Assembly: GCA_910577105.1 (NCBI GenBank)
Contig: CAJTMB010000007.1
Span: forward strand, 52,012 to 116,011
Source of the DNA: an uncultured Lachnospiraceae bacterium
Lineage (GTDB): Bacteria; Bacillota; Clostridia; Lachnospirales; Lachnospiraceae
Reading direction: 5' to 3'
Length of the DNA: 64,000 bases
Shown here: one piece after another, positions 1 to 9,090 of the stretch
Layout: each line of letters opens with the position of its first letter
How positions within the stretch are numbered: position 1 is the first letter of the stretch
Notes under the pieces: generated by a model
What the model was told of the DNA's origin: nothing
Seen by the model: only the letters and a program-made list of their open reading frames with translations
Databases searched by the model: none
Program-made: the position numbers and the translations under genes

Positions 1-1176
1 GTTCATGCGGGCCACAAGCACCTGCCTTCCACTCTCCCTTTCCCTTTGCGCCTCGGCAATCACTTTACACAACTCCTGGCCCGACACGCCTTTTTCAATT
101 AAAAAAGCAGTCTTAACAGGCTTGGCAGGTATTTTGAACCCTTTTTCCATAAGCAGCAGTACAATTCTTTCAAATCCAATGGAAAAGCCGCAGGCCGGCA
201 CATCCGTGCCTGTAAACTTCCCTACCATTTTATCGTACCTGCCGCCTCCGCCGCAGCTTCCGCCAAATTCCGGCATTGCAATTTCAAAAATGGTACCGGT
301 GTAATAACTCATCCCGCGCACCAGCGTCGGGTCAAATACCAAATCGAAGGTGTCCGCCTTGGTTGCCCTCACACTGTCCAAAATCTCCGTAAAGGAATCC
401 ATCACATCTGTTTCCAGATGCTCTTTTAAAGTATCCGCCAAAAATGCCGGACCGTTATCTGCCTTTTCTACTTCTGTAAACAGATACAGGTATCTGTCAC
501 ACATCTCTTTCGAATATCCTGCCTCCAAAAGTTCGGCCTTTACGCCGTCCATACCGATTTTATCCATCTTATCCAGCGTGATGAACACACTGTCAAAGGA
601 CTCCTCAGGAAATCCTGCATAAGCCGCCATGGCTTTCAAAATCCGCCTGTCATTGATGCGTATCTGAAAATTGTCAAATCCCAGCCTGCTGATGGTTGTT
701 GTGGTAGCCAGAATCAGCTCTATTTCCGCCAGGTTGGATGCCTCCCCCAGAATATCAATATCACACTGCATAAACTGACGGTACCTGCCCCGCTGGGGCT
801 TATCCGCCCTCCAGACATTGCCCATCTGCAAAGCCTTAAAAGGCGAAGGCAGGTTCGCGGCATTGTTGGAATAAAAACGGACAAGGGGTACTGTCAAATC
901 ATAACGGAGGCCTCCGTCTGTCAAATCGCTTTCCGTTTCCGCCATCTCCAGATTCAGTTTTTCCCCTCTTTTTAATATCTTGAAAATCAGCTTTTCATTT
1001 TCACCGCCCTGCTTGCTGCTTAGATTCGCAATATTCTCCACACAGGGGGTTTCTATCGGGGTAAACCCGAATTTGCCATAGGTATCCTTGATAATACTGA
1101 TAACATAATCCCTGATTTCCATCTCTGCCGGCAGAATATCCTTCATGCCGGTAGTCGGTTTCTTATTAAGAGCCAT
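1..1176 (-). CDS. hisS: Histidyl-tRNA synthetase, C-terminus cut by window edge
   Basis: Class II aminoacyl-tRNA synthetase that charges tRNA-His in the cytosol. The reading frame opens at an ATG at 1176 behind GAGGAAG, with the start MALNKKPTTGMKDILP, and stays open to the left edge. 392 codons are visible of a family of roughly 415-430 residues, so the end of the anticodon-binding domain is missing. Class II motif 2 (GRYRQFMQCDIDILGE) and the glycine-rich histidine-binding block (GGSCGGGGRYD) are seen. It lies 175 bp downstream of hemZ and has its own plausible promoter in that gap. Identity is secure. Confidence 0.97.
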   Translation of the reverse strand, partial: MALNKKPTTGMKDILPAEMEIRDYVISIIKDTYGKFGFTPIETPCVENIANLSSKQGGENEKLIFKILKRGEKLNLEMAETESDLTDGGLRYDLTVPLVRFYSNNAANLPSPFKALQMGNVWRADKPQRGRYRQFMQCDIDILGEASNLAEIELILATTTTISRLGFDNFQIRINDRRILKAMAAYAGFPEESFDSVFITLDKMDKIGMDGVKAELLEAGYSKEMCDRYLYLFTEVEKADNGPAFLADTLKEHLETDVMDSFTEILDSVRATKADTFDLVFDPTLVRGMSYYTGTIFEIAMPEFGGSCGGGGRYDKMVGKFTGTDVPACGFSIGFERIVLLLMEKGFKIPAKPVKTAFLIEKGVSGQELCKVIAEAQRERESGRQVLVARMN

Positions 1177-1236
1177 ATCTTCCTCATTTCCGCACTATGC
1201 TTATTGTTTTTCTCTTTTCTTTCCTATACTTACAAA

Positions 1237-1265
1237 AGTTTACACTGATTTGTCCCGTATTTCAA
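1237..1265 (-). promoter_or_regulatory. Candidate sigma-A promoter of hisS
   Basis: Read on the minus strand: TTGAAA, a 17-base spacer, then TAAACT, about 60 bases before the hisS start. This suggests hisS is transcribed at least partly on its own rather than only from hemZ. It is a sequence match only. Confidence 0.5.
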
Positions 1266-1351
1266 GCAGAGATTCATCCATTTACCTCTATATTTTCCGT
1301 TGCTGCCGGAAAAACCCCACAGCAGCCGGTTCAAAATGCGTGCCGGGTTCC

Positions 1352-2830
1352 TCACTGATAATCCTGTAATAATTCTTGCTTTCTTTCTATCATTTCCTCT
1401 ATTCTCTCGATATACTGGACAACATCCTTCACATTCTCGCACCTCTCAATCCGTCCGTCGGGATAAACCCTTTTGGAGATGCTGCCTGCGCCCAAAGCCA
1501 TAATAGTCTGCTTTTCCTCCATAATAAGAATATTGTAAAGTCCGTAACAGCCTTCCCTGGCATAACCTACATTTTCAAAGTTTCCCGACATATTTTTCTG
1601 CCGGTAAAGGTAATACGGCTGCATGTGCATCTTTGCAGCGCCGTCCGCCGCAATTTTCATGGTGGCGTCAGTGTTGCAGAGGGTTTGTATGCCGTTTTCC
1701 TGAATCCATGCATTCATCCCTGAAGCCCTTTTAATGGCAAGGGAATGCACCGTCAGAGAATCCGGCTTTAATACAGCAATCCTGTCCACCGTATTCTGTA
1801 TATCCTCCGCCGTTTCACCCGGCAGCCCGAGAATGATATCCATGTTGATGTTAAAATCCCCGACTGAGCGTGCCAGCCGGTACGCCTCATCCACCTGCTC
1901 TACCGATGCCTGCCTGCCAATCAAATGTAAGGTCTCCTGTTTCATGGTCTGCGGATTGATGCTGATACGGTCCACATGATGCTTTTTCAGCACTTCCAGC
2001 TTTTCTCTTGTAATGCTGTCCGCCCTTCCGGCTTCCACGGTAAACTCCTGAACCGTGGAAAAATCAAATATATCCCGCAATGCCGTAAGCAGCCTGTCAA
2101 GCTGTCCTGCCTCAAGGGTTGTAGGCGTACCGCCTCCTATGTATACACTGTCCAATGTTTTATCCTGACAGGCTTTTCGGGTATACCGCATTTCTTTAAT
2201 CAGACAGTCAATGTACTCCTCCACCCTATCCTTATGCCTGCTTATGGGATAGGAAGTAAAGGAACAGTACAGACAGGTGGTCGGGCAGAAAGGAATCCCG
2301 ATATACAGGCTGTAGCCATGCGCAAAGTGGACGGAAGAAAGCAGTTCCTTTTCCCTTTTTGCAATATCCACCCCCAACTCCGCCTTTTTTCTGCTGACAA
2401 AATATTCCGTCTGCATTTTGAGAATGACAGCTTCCTCCTTTTCCCCCTTCTCCAAAAGTTCCATGGCAATTTTGGTGGGACGGATACCGGTCAGGTTACC
2501 CCATGGCAGTTCTTTTCCCGTATAATCGACAAGGGAAGTATACAGAAAACGTTTGAATGCCGCCTTATATGACTTTGCATCCTTTTGCTCTTCACCGTCT
2601 TTTACAATCTGCCAGTTATACGGGCGCAGTTCGTCGCCTGTTCCAAAATAAAGCGAAGCACCCTCATTATTTAAGTTTACCGTAAGTTTCACTTCCGCTT
2701 TCCAGATGTTTTGTTTGTCCGCACCGGTGTCAGGTGTCAGGACCTTAACATCTTCATTGGGGAAAAATGCCTTTACAATGGAATGGATGTCATATTCAAA
2801 ACGGGTTTTATTTACTTTCACTACAAACAT
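1352..2830 (-). CDS. hemZ: HemZ, coproporphyrinogen III dehydrogenase-like radical SAM protein
   Basis: Radical SAM enzyme of the HemN/HemZ group, associated with oxygen-independent porphyrin or heme metabolism. The cluster motif CPTTCLYC is present, followed by SIGGGTP-like residues (YIGGGTPTTLE) typical of HemN-type proteins. An N-terminal extension of about 150 residues before the radical SAM core is characteristic of HemZ as opposed to HemW. The frame is open to 2872, but the ATG at 2830 is chosen because GGAGG lies 6 bases ahead; this gives 492 residues starting MFVVKVNK. The leader contains a 20-base motif (2857-2876) also found before comM. Confidence 0.9.
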   Translation of the reverse strand: MFVVKVNKTRFEYDIHSIVKAFFPNEDVKVLTPDTGADKQNIWKAEVKLTVNLNNEGASLYFGTGDELRPYNWQIVKDGEEQKDAKSYKAAFKRFLYTSLVDYTGKELPWGNLTGIRPTKIAMELLEKGEKEEAVILKMQTEYFVSRKKAELGVDIAKREKELLSSVHFAHGYSLYIGIPFCPTTCLYCSFTSYPISRHKDRVEEYIDCLIKEMRYTRKACQDKTLDSVYIGGGTPTTLEAGQLDRLLTALRDIFDFSTVQEFTVEAGRADSITREKLEVLKKHHVDRISINPQTMKQETLHLIGRQASVEQVDEAYRLARSVGDFNINMDIILGLPGETAEDIQNTVDRIAVLKPDSLTVHSLAIKRASGMNAWIQENGIQTLCNTDATMKIAADGAAKMHMQPYYLYRQKNMSGNFENVGYAREGCYGLYNILIMEEKQTIMALGAGSISKRVYPDGRIERCENVKDVVQYIERIEEMIERKQELLQDYQ

Positions 2831-2856
2831 ATTAACCTCCACGATTCCACTTAGCG

Positions 2857-2876
2857 AAATGCCCTTTGGCATGAGT
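2857..2876 (-). other. 20-base hairpin motif in hemZ leader, copy 1
   Basis: Minus-strand sequence ACTCATGCCAAAGGGCATTT. It contains ATGCC-AAAG-GGCAT, a 5-bp stem with a tetraloop, just ahead of the hemZ ribosome binding site. The identical 20 bases recur in the comM leader at 35276-35295 in the same orientation relative to the gene. Confidence 0.6.
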
Positions 2877-2895
2877 GTTGGGAGTTCTTCTCACA

Positions 2896-3960
2896 TTATT
2901 GCTTTCCTCCAAGACCATATCGCAGGGTATGATATACTGTTACCAGAACTTCTATCAAAAGGATAAAAATAATAATAATCAGACATATATTGGGCACTCC
3001 GTGGATAATTCCCGTGTCCCAATATCTCATTATATCATAATTCCCAAAAAAGTCTTCTCCTTTTATGGCTGCAACAGAGGACATTAAGTCCGGGTTAAAG
3101 AGCAGGTTTCCTTTTAATAGGATAACGGCACTTACGATACTGACTGCATTGCACACAATATTGACCCACATGACAAAGAAATTGTAATGGCCGACCAGCA
3201 GTTTAACAAAATCAACAATAACACCCATGGAAAAGGATATTACCATTAGCGGCAGCGTTCTGTTCCAGAATGCCATATTGAAAAGAGGAATCACAACCAT
3301 CTGTCCGCCCGCATCTTTGAGCCAGATGCCAAGATTATCGGAAGCGCACACAAATAACGCAGTAAACAATACACCGAATATAACCCCCGCCATACTGTCT
3401 CCCCTCTTAATAACAGCCTTTTCGTAAGGAATCTGCGGCAGCTTGCTGATGTTCCACGCACTCTGCTCCTTTAACTTCACCTGATTTCTCTCCATAAGCC
3501 AGAATACCAGGGTTACGACGCCAAACACTTCCAGAAGGGCTGCCAGAACTGCACCCAAATCAATAACCGACTCTGTTATCAAATGTATCCAGTCATGCAG
3601 GGACGCAGCTGAAAAAGAAAAGCAGACGCTGAGCAGAACGGACACTCCCATTCCAATCCCGACACCAAATAATACAATCTTTAATACCTGGCAATATAAA
3701 ACATAATACTCTCCGCCAATTAATCTGTCCCCTTCCCCCCTGTACCTTGATGCCAGCTTTGCCGGGGCTCCCAGTTCCTCCAGCACCTTTTCGGGAATGG
3801 ACTCTGGATTTTCTCCCTCCTGTTCCCTTTCTTCCATCATATCCTCAATCAGGGTGCGAAGCTCTTCTTCGATATCCTTTCTCTGCTTTTCAGGCAGTCT
3901 TCTCGTCACATCATAAAGATATCTTTTAACCAGTTTTTCCTTAACGTCTTCACTCTTCAT
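2896..3960 (-). CDS. HAAS-domain membrane protein paired with PadR
   Basis: Predicted polytopic membrane protein of 354 residues. Residues 1-75 are a charged helical region (KRYLYDVTRRLPEKQRKDIEEEL) typical of the HAAS or permease-prefix domain that accompanies PadR regulators. About six hydrophobic segments follow. The start at 3960 is preferred to the longer frame opening at 3996 (a run of lysines) because GAGGTGGGG precedes it; it overlaps the end of padR by 11 bases, so the two are translationally coupled. By analogy with other PadR-HAAS pairs it probably senses or transduces an envelope signal; the actual function is unknown. Confidence 0.8.
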   Translation of the reverse strand: MKSEDVKEKLVKRYLYDVTRRLPEKQRKDIEEELRTLIEDMMEEREQEGENPESIPEKVLEELGAPAKLASRYRGEGDRLIGGEYYVLYCQVLKIVLFGVGIGMGVSVLLSVCFSFSAASLHDWIHLITESVIDLGAVLAALLEVFGVVTLVFWLMERNQVKLKEQSAWNISKLPQIPYEKAVIKRGDSMAGVIFGVLFTALFVCASDNLGIWLKDAGGQMVVIPLFNMAFWNRTLPLMVISFSMGVIVDFVKLLVGHYNFFVMWVNIVCNAVSIVSAVILLKGNLLFNPDLMSSVAAIKGEDFFGNYDIMRYWDTGIIHGVPNICLIIIIFILLIEVLVTVYHTLRYGLGGKQ

Positions 3961-4324
3961 CTGCCCCACCTCTTCTTTCTTCTTTTTTTTCTTCACCCAA
4001 AAGCTTCTGCATACAGTCCGTCATTTCCATCCACTGTTTCAGCAGGCTCTCATACACGATATTTCCCAAAACTGTCCTTTTGTAATATTTCCGCGGCTTG
4101 CTGCCATCCGTTTCCCATTCACTGACCAAAATTTTTTGTTTTTCCAGCCTTCTCAGCAAGGGATACAAGGTATTGGTATCCACCCTGATTCCCTTGTCCT
4201 CCATACACTTCACCAGTGTATAGCCGTATTGCGGCGTACCCAGCCGGCTTAATACACTTAAAACCAAGGTTCCTCTTCTTAATTCCTGCGTCAATGACTG
4301 GATTATTTCTTCTAGTTCATCCAT
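3950..4324 (-). CDS. PadR family transcriptional regulator
   Basis: 124-residue winged-helix repressor. The core GTLVLSVLSRLGTPQYGY, then NTLYPLLRRLEKQKIL and PRKYYKRT, is the PadR signature: recognition helix, wing with the RKYY turn, and C-terminal dimer helix. It is the first gene of a two-gene operon with the HAAS membrane protein. A perfect inverted repeat sits between the -35 and -10 boxes of its promoter (4402-4431), which suggests autorepression. The ligand is unknown. Confidence 0.92.
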   Translation of the reverse strand: MDELEEIIQSLTQELRRGTLVLSVLSRLGTPQYGYTLVKCMEDKGIRVDTNTLYPLLRRLEKQKILVSEWETDGSKPRKYYKRTVLGNIVYESLLKQWMEMTDCMQKLLGEEKKEERRGGADEE

Positions 4325-4401
4325 AATATCCTCCGTGCCTCCTCTGGCGGCTTACATAGATATGAAAAACGCTGTCCTTTGCGTTTGCGGTTTCCACTTA
4401 T

Positions 4402-4431
4402 AATATACTGTACGTCACACAGTATTGTCAA
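4402..4431 (-). promoter_or_regulatory. padR promoter with embedded inverted repeat operator
   Basis: On the minus strand TTGACA (4426-4431) and TATATT (4402-4407) are separated by 18 bases. The spacer and -10 edge hold ATACTGT-N7-ACAGTAT (4405-4425), a perfect 7-bp inverted repeat. A repressor bound there would block RNA polymerase, so this is the probable PadR operator. Confidence 0.65.
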
Positions 4432-4527
4432 TATAATAATATTTATTTTTTAAAATATTATTATAAACAACAGGTAAAATCACATAATCAAGGGTATAAA
4501 TTGGTATGACATGGAGAATTAACGGAA

Positions 4528-4683
4528 ATGACTGAGATAAGGTTTTATGAAAATGCTGATGATGAATTGCTTAAAATTGCTGTAATCATATCTAAATCAC
4601 AAAAAAATTTGTATTCTGTAAACACAAAAGCAGGGATACATGGGAAATTCCCGGAGGGCATCGGGAAGCACAGCACCCGATAA
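4528..4683 (+). pseudogene. Decayed NUDIX hydrolase fragment
   Basis: A plus-strand frame from ATG 4528 reads MTEIRFYENADDELLKIAVI, the usual start of a small NUDIX hydrolase family. At the A-tract near 4600 the frame is lost: the next frame continues FVFCKHKSRDTWEIPGGHRE, i.e. the strand leading into the Nudix box. The homology stops right after GGHREA, before the catalytic glutamates (REUXEEXGU). So the gene is both frameshifted and truncated. The stretch 4684-4807 that follows holds no intact gene; in one minus-strand frame it encodes about 40 polar residues ending in a stop, possibly another remnant. Confidence 0.75.
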
Positions 4684-4807
4684 TTTTAACGGCTGTGAAA
4701 CTTTCGGAATGCTGTTTTTGAAAAATCCCGAATATCTGCATCTTCAGAATTTACCGATTCCTCTATAGGTTGCTGATACTTTTCGTAAACCTTTGAGGCG
4801 GCTATCT

Positions 4808-5437
4808 TTAGAAAAAAGGATTGTACTTCTTCTCGTGCTCCACCGTGGTGCTTTCTCCGTGTCCCGGATAAAGCTGCACATTTTCGGGCAGCACAAAAAT
4901 CTTTTCTTTCACGGAAGAGATAAGTTCTCTGCTGCTTCCTGTGGGAAAATCGGTTCTTCCCACGGATTCCAGAAATATCGTATCCCCGCAAACCAAGAAT
5001 CCGGCATCGGAAAAATAATAACAGCAGCTTCCTGCCGTATGTCCCGGAGTGGCAATTACTTTACAGGTAATGTCTGCAATGGTAAGCTCTTCCCCGTCTT
5101 TTACATATACATCCGGCACTACCGTATATGCCCTGCCCGCCTGGGCGGATACATTGAGTCCGGCATCTTCACACAACTGCTTTTCCGCTTCAAGCGCATA
5201 TATTTTGGCGCCGGAAAGTTCCCTCAATGCATTGGCTCCCCAGATATGGTCAAAATGCCCGTGTGTCAGGAGAATGCCTGCCACACGAAACCCTTTTTCT
5301 TTTAACGCCCCGTAAATCCTGTCCCCTTTATCAGCCGGGTCCACCACGACTGCGTCACCCAAGCCCTCATTATATAGAAAATAGCAGTTAGTTGCATAAA
5401 CGCCCAACACCATACGACCAATTTTCAACTGTGCCAT
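4808..5437 (-). CDS. MBL-fold metallo-hydrolase (glyoxalase II-like)
   Basis: 209-residue metallo-beta-lactamase fold hydrolase. The metal-binding motif THGHFDH is at about residues 58-64. Further ligands follow in TPGHTAGS, the CGDTIF strand and YPGHGEST, in the glyoxalase II order. It is short compared with true hydroxyacylglutathione hydrolases (about 250), as is usual for Firmicute members that probably act on other thioesters. Its ATG shares one base with the relA stop codon, so it is translationally coupled to relA in the apt-relA operon. Confidence 0.88.
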   Translation of the reverse strand: MAQLKIGRMVLGVYATNCYFLYNEGLGDAVVVDPADKGDRIYGALKEKGFRVAGILLTHGHFDHIWGANALRELSGAKIYALEAEKQLCEDAGLNVSAQAGRAYTVVPDVYVKDGEELTIADITCKVIATPGHTAGSCCYYFSDAGFLVCGDTIFLESVGRTDFPTGSSRELISSVKEKIFVLPENVQLYPGHGESTTVEHEKKYNPFF

Positions 5438-7743
5438 CAGCCCCTTGTCCTTTCTATGTCCATGACATTTTCCACTGTTTTAATTTTCTCGATAATCCTG
5501 TTCAATTCTTCCCTGCTGCTGATTTCAAAGGAAGTCTGAAGCGTTGCAATCCCCTGCTTGTTCGTTCTTGTATTCATGGAAAGAATATCAATGTTTTTCT
5601 CGGTAAGCGCTTTGGAAATATCTGCCAGAAGACCATTCCTGTTTTGTGCATAAATGATTATCTCCGCAAAATACTTTCCACCTTCACCACTTTCATCCGG
5701 TTCCTGCCAATCTGCCTCAATCAACCTTGACCTCTCGATTTCCGGAAGGTTCAAAACATTGACACAGTCCGTCCTGTGAATGGAAATCCCACGTCCCCTT
5801 GTGACAAAACCAACTATCTCATCTCCGGGAACAGGGGAACAGCACTTGGAAAACCTGACAGATACATCCGTTATGCCCTTGACCATAATACCGCTTCCGT
5901 ATTTTGCAGCCTGCGGACGGAACATCTGGACATTTTCTGAAATAGATGCCAATACTTCTTCATTGGTCAATTCTTTTTTATTATCCCTGTCGTAATACTC
6001 GAGCATCTTATTGACTATCTGGCCTTCTTTTAGCGCTCCATGACCAATAGCTGCCAATACTGCATCCCAGCTTTGGAATCCGTATTTCCTCTGAATGGCA
6101 TTCATATATTCCGGAATCTGTATATCTGACAAGACAATGTTCTTTGTTTTACAATAATTTGCAAGTAACTCCTTGCCCCTTACGATATTTCCCTCTTTAA
6201 ATTCATTTTTAAACCATTGGTTGATTTTATTTTTAGCCTGCGTACTCTTGACAATGTTAAGCCAGTCACGGCTGGGACCTTTTGAATTTTGGGAAGTAAT
6301 AATCTCAATCCTATCCCCGTTCTTAATCACATAGTCAATCGTCACCAGTTTGCCGTTTACCCTTGCTCCCACCATCTTGTTACCAACCGCACTGTGGATA
6401 TTGTATGCAAAATCAATCGGTGTAGAGCCGGCGGGAAGGTTTTTCACGTCTCCGCTGGGTGTAAAACAATAAACATTGTCGGAAAATAAGTCCAAATCAT
6501 TTTTTAACAGGTTCATGAACTCCCTGTTATCGGAGGTATCCCTCTGCCATTCCAGAATCTGTCTCAGCCAGGTCAGCTTTTCTTCCTCCTGACTCTCTGC
6601 TTTTTTACCGTCAGAAGCCTCCTTATATTTCCAGTGCGCCGCAATACCGTATTCAGCCGCCTTGTGCATCTCAAAAGTACGAATCTGGACTTCAAACGGC
6701 TGCCCTGCCGAACCGATAAGCGTGGTATGAAGGGATTGGTACATATTAGCCTTGGGCATGGCAATATAATCTTTAAAACGTCCCGGAATCGGCTTATACA
6801 TTTCATGGATAACCCCCAAAGCCGCATAACAGTCCTTCACGGAATCCACGATAATCCTGACCGCAAACAAATCATATATCTGGTCAAGTGTTTTATTTTG
6901 GTTTTTCATTTTTTTGTATATGCTGAAAAAATGTTTGACACGTCCGTCAATTTCTGCCTGAATACCTGCATTCCTGACATGTTTACTTACTTCACTCACG
7001 ATTCCCGCAATATATTTTTCCCTAACGCTTTTCCTTACGGCTATTTTTTCAACCAAATCATAGTAAGCTTCCGGCTCCAGGTATTTTAAGGACAAATCAT
7101 CCAGTTCCACCTTAATTTTGGAAATACCCAGTCTCTGGGCAATGGGAGAATATACTTCAATGGTTTCCTTGGCAATTCTCTGCTGACTTTCCGGCTTCTG
7201 GTACTTTAAGGTACGCATGTTATGCAGGCGGTCTGCCAGTTTAATAATAATGACACGAATGTCTTTTGCCATTGCCAGAAACATTTTGCGAAGATTTTCC
7301 GCCTGCATCTCCAGCCTCGCATCACTTTCCGAGCCAATGCCGCTGCTTAACGGAATATTTTCCAGTTTTGTGACACCATCTACCAGCTGGGAAACTTCAA
7401 TACCGAATTCAGCCGTAATTTCTTCCTCCGTCATGACTGTGTCTTCCACCACATCATGAAGAAGCCCTGCTACAATAGTTTCCTTATCCATTTCCAAATC
7501 AGCCAGAATAATGGCAACATACAAGGGATGGATAATATAAGGCTCACCGGACTTACGCTGCTGGTTCTTATGGGCCTCACCGGCAACATTGTATGCCTTT
7601 TCAATCAGGGAAATGTCATCTGACGGATGGTATTTCTGCACACGGTTAACAAGCGCCTGATATAATTCATCGGGCGTCATGAATTCCCTTAATTCACTTA
7701 TCCTGTCATTTTCCAAGACAATTTCATTTTTTTCTTCTGTCAT
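5437..7743 (-). CDS. relA: Bifunctional (p)ppGpp synthetase/hydrolase (Rel/Spo homolog)
   Basis: 768-residue long RSH enzyme that makes and degrades the stringent-response alarmone (p)ppGpp. The order is: HD hydrolase domain with LLHDVVEDT near residue 95; nucleotidyltransferase (synthetase) domain around 240-350, including GRFKDYIAMPK; TGS domain around 400-460 (VYCFTPSGDVKNLPAGST); helical and zinc-finger-like part with SKCCSPVPGD; ACT domain from about 695. The HD motif is intact, so hydrolase activity is expected as well as synthesis. It lies 41 bp after apt and overlaps the following hydrolase by one base. Confidence 0.96.
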   Translation of the reverse strand: MTEEKNEIVLENDRISELREFMTPDELYQALVNRVQKYHPSDDISLIEKAYNVAGEAHKNQQRKSGEPYIIHPLYVAIILADLEMDKETIVAGLLHDVVEDTVMTEEEITAEFGIEVSQLVDGVTKLENIPLSSGIGSESDARLEMQAENLRKMFLAMAKDIRVIIIKLADRLHNMRTLKYQKPESQQRIAKETIEVYSPIAQRLGISKIKVELDDLSLKYLEPEAYYDLVEKIAVRKSVREKYIAGIVSEVSKHVRNAGIQAEIDGRVKHFFSIYKKMKNQNKTLDQIYDLFAVRIIVDSVKDCYAALGVIHEMYKPIPGRFKDYIAMPKANMYQSLHTTLIGSAGQPFEVQIRTFEMHKAAEYGIAAHWKYKEASDGKKAESQEEEKLTWLRQILEWQRDTSDNREFMNLLKNDLDLFSDNVYCFTPSGDVKNLPAGSTPIDFAYNIHSAVGNKMVGARVNGKLVTIDYVIKNGDRIEIITSQNSKGPSRDWLNIVKSTQAKNKINQWFKNEFKEGNIVRGKELLANYCKTKNIVLSDIQIPEYMNAIQRKYGFQSWDAVLAAIGHGALKEGQIVNKMLEYYDRDNKKELTNEEVLASISENVQMFRPQAAKYGSGIMVKGITDVSVRFSKCCSPVPGDEIVGFVTRGRGISIHRTDCVNVLNLPEIERSRLIEADWQEPDESGEGGKYFAEIIIYAQNRNGLLADISKALTEKNIDILSMNTRTNKQGIATLQTSFEISSREELNRIIEKIKTVENVMDIERTRG

Positions 7744-7784
7744 CTGTCATCATTTCCTTGCACTGATTAATATTTTGGTCCAGA

Positions 7785-8309
7785 TTACTTTCCTTCATAA
7801 ACAATGGCGGCTTCCATACGGTATCCTTTCAGGCGTTCCCTTCCCTTTAAACCTGCAAGTTCCATCAGAAATACCATTCCGACCACTTCACCGCCCAGAG
7901 ACTCTATCAGCTTAATCATGGCTTCCGTGGTACCTCCTGTGGCAATTAAATCATCCACAATAAGTACCTTCTGGCCGGGTTTGATGGAATCTTTGTGCAT
8001 TTCTATGACAGCCTTGCCATATTCCAAATCATATTCCTTTTCCACTGTTTCACAGGGAAGCTTTCCCTTTTTTCTGATTAACACAAAGGGTTTGTGGTTA
8101 TTATATGCAATCGGCGTACCAAAAATAAATCCTCTGGACTCGGCCCCCGCTACCACGTCATAGTCCAAATCCTTAATCAAATCCTGCATGGTATCGATTG
8201 CCAGCTGCAATCCGTCCGCATCCTGCAGCACGCTGGTAACATCCCTGAAAATAATGCCCTTCTCCGGGAAATCCGGTATACTTCTGACATATTCCTCCAA
8301 TTTTTTCAT
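7785..8309 (-). CDS. apt: Adenine phosphoribosyltransferase
   Basis: Converts adenine and PRPP to AMP in purine salvage. The PRPP loop VLIVDDLIATGGT and the N-terminal block KKLEEYVRSIPDFPEKGIIF are typical, and 174 residues is the usual length. An in-frame GTG lies at 8318, but the ATG at 8309 is preferred because AGAGGTGG sits at ideal spacing and partly overlaps that GTG. Apt next to relA is a common Firmicute arrangement. A strong promoter precedes it. Confidence 0.95.
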   Translation of the reverse strand: MKKLEEYVRSIPDFPEKGIIFRDVTSVLQDADGLQLAIDTMQDLIKDLDYDVVAGAESRGFIFGTPIAYNNHKPFVLIRKKGKLPCETVEKEYDLEYGKAVIEMHKDSIKPGQKVLIVDDLIATGGTTEAMIKLIESLGGEVVGMVFLMELAGLKGRERLKGYRMEAAIVYEGK

Positions 8310-8349
8310 AACAGCCACCTCTTTCGTTTTTTCGATATAAATTTATAAT

Positions 8350-8378
8350 ATTATAGTCTCTTTTTCATAGAAAGTCAA
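8350..8378 (-). promoter_or_regulatory. Strong sigma-A promoter of apt-relA operon
   Basis: On the minus strand TTGACT (8373-8378), a 17-base spacer and a perfect TATAAT (8350-8355), about 40 bases before the apt start. It lies between the repeat copy at 8398 and the gene. Confidence 0.75.
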
Positions 8379-8397
8379 AAAATATTGATTTTAACTC

Positions 8398-8568
8398 CCG
8401 CATTTTTGCTGGCGGTGCGCAGGCACATTTGATTCCATAAAGGACCGTGTAAAAACACCGGTACTTAGAGGTTGTTTTTCAACCTCTTATGTACCGCTGT
8501 GTTTTTACCCGAGTGAGAACGTGTCCTGTTGGAACAAATGTGCCTGCGCGCCGCCAGCAAAAATGCGG
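8398..8568. repeat. Long palindromic repeat, copy A
   Basis: 171-bp imperfect palindrome. The outer arms (8398-8431 and 8535-8568) are complementary over about 34 bases and carry GCTGGCGG. Inside is a conserved core: ATTCCATAAAGGACCGTG on the left, an inner hairpin with AGAGGTTG/CAACCTCT, and CGTGTCCTGTTGGAACAAAT on the right. It sits between the apt promoter and the 3' end of the membrane protein at 8578. Four further copies lie in this window. Confidence 0.85.
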
Positions 8569-8577
8569 AAGTTTTCA

Positions 8578-9090
8578 CTATTTTTCCAGCCCCACCTGTT
8601 TTAGGCAGTATTCCCCGTATTTCACATTTTCCTTATAATCCGGGGCTTTGCACAAAGACAAAAGCATATTTTTGTATTTTAAAGTATATTCCGCATATTC
8701 ACTGTCATTCCTTCCATTTTCTTCCGCTGCCGCAAAAACAAGATACCGGTGGCTGCACTCATATATTTCCATGCGTTCCCATATGTATTCAAATTCCGGT
8801 TCGTAGTTCCCGTTCTGTTCCATGACCCCTGCAAGTGTACCGTAATCTCCTCTGTTTACATAGGATTCCGCCCTTGCATACCTTTCCCCGATAGTCCTGT
8901 CTTTTTCCTCTGCAAATATTTTAAAGATGATTCCGCAAAGAATAATCAACTGTAAAATCAGAACAGCAGATGTTAAATACGTAAATACCAGCTTAAACGT
9001 GAGTTTCTTCTTATACTCCCACTTTACATAAATATTAAAGTAAAACATCGCAATTCCTATCAGCAGAATGATAATCATTTTTATGGTCAT
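8578..9090 (-). CDS. Small membrane protein of kinase/zinc-ribbon cluster
   Basis: 170 residues, not assigned to a named family. Two hydrophobic segments lie at about residues 4-20 and 33-58; the rest is a polar, probably outer or cytosolic helical part. The segment NRGDYGTLAGVMEQ resembles TGDYGALCEYMEKE in the protein at 9755-10471, so the two probably share a domain. Its start overlaps the end of the preceding gene (ATGA), so it is the last gene of that operon. Function unknown. Confidence 0.7.
   Translation of the reverse strand: MTIKMIIILLIGIAMFYFNIYVKWEYKKKLTFKLVFTYLTSAVLILQLIILCGIIFKIFAEEKDRTIGERYARAESYVNRGDYGTLAGVMEQNGNYEPEFEYIWERMEIYECSHRYLVFAAAEENGRNDSEYAEYTLKYKNMLLSLCKAPDYKENVKYGEYCLKQVGLEK

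Noticed and set aside
1177..1351. T-box riboswitch ahead of hisS
   Set aside because: The gap is only 175 bp and lacks the conserved T-box sequence and antiterminator; an ordinary promoter explains it better.
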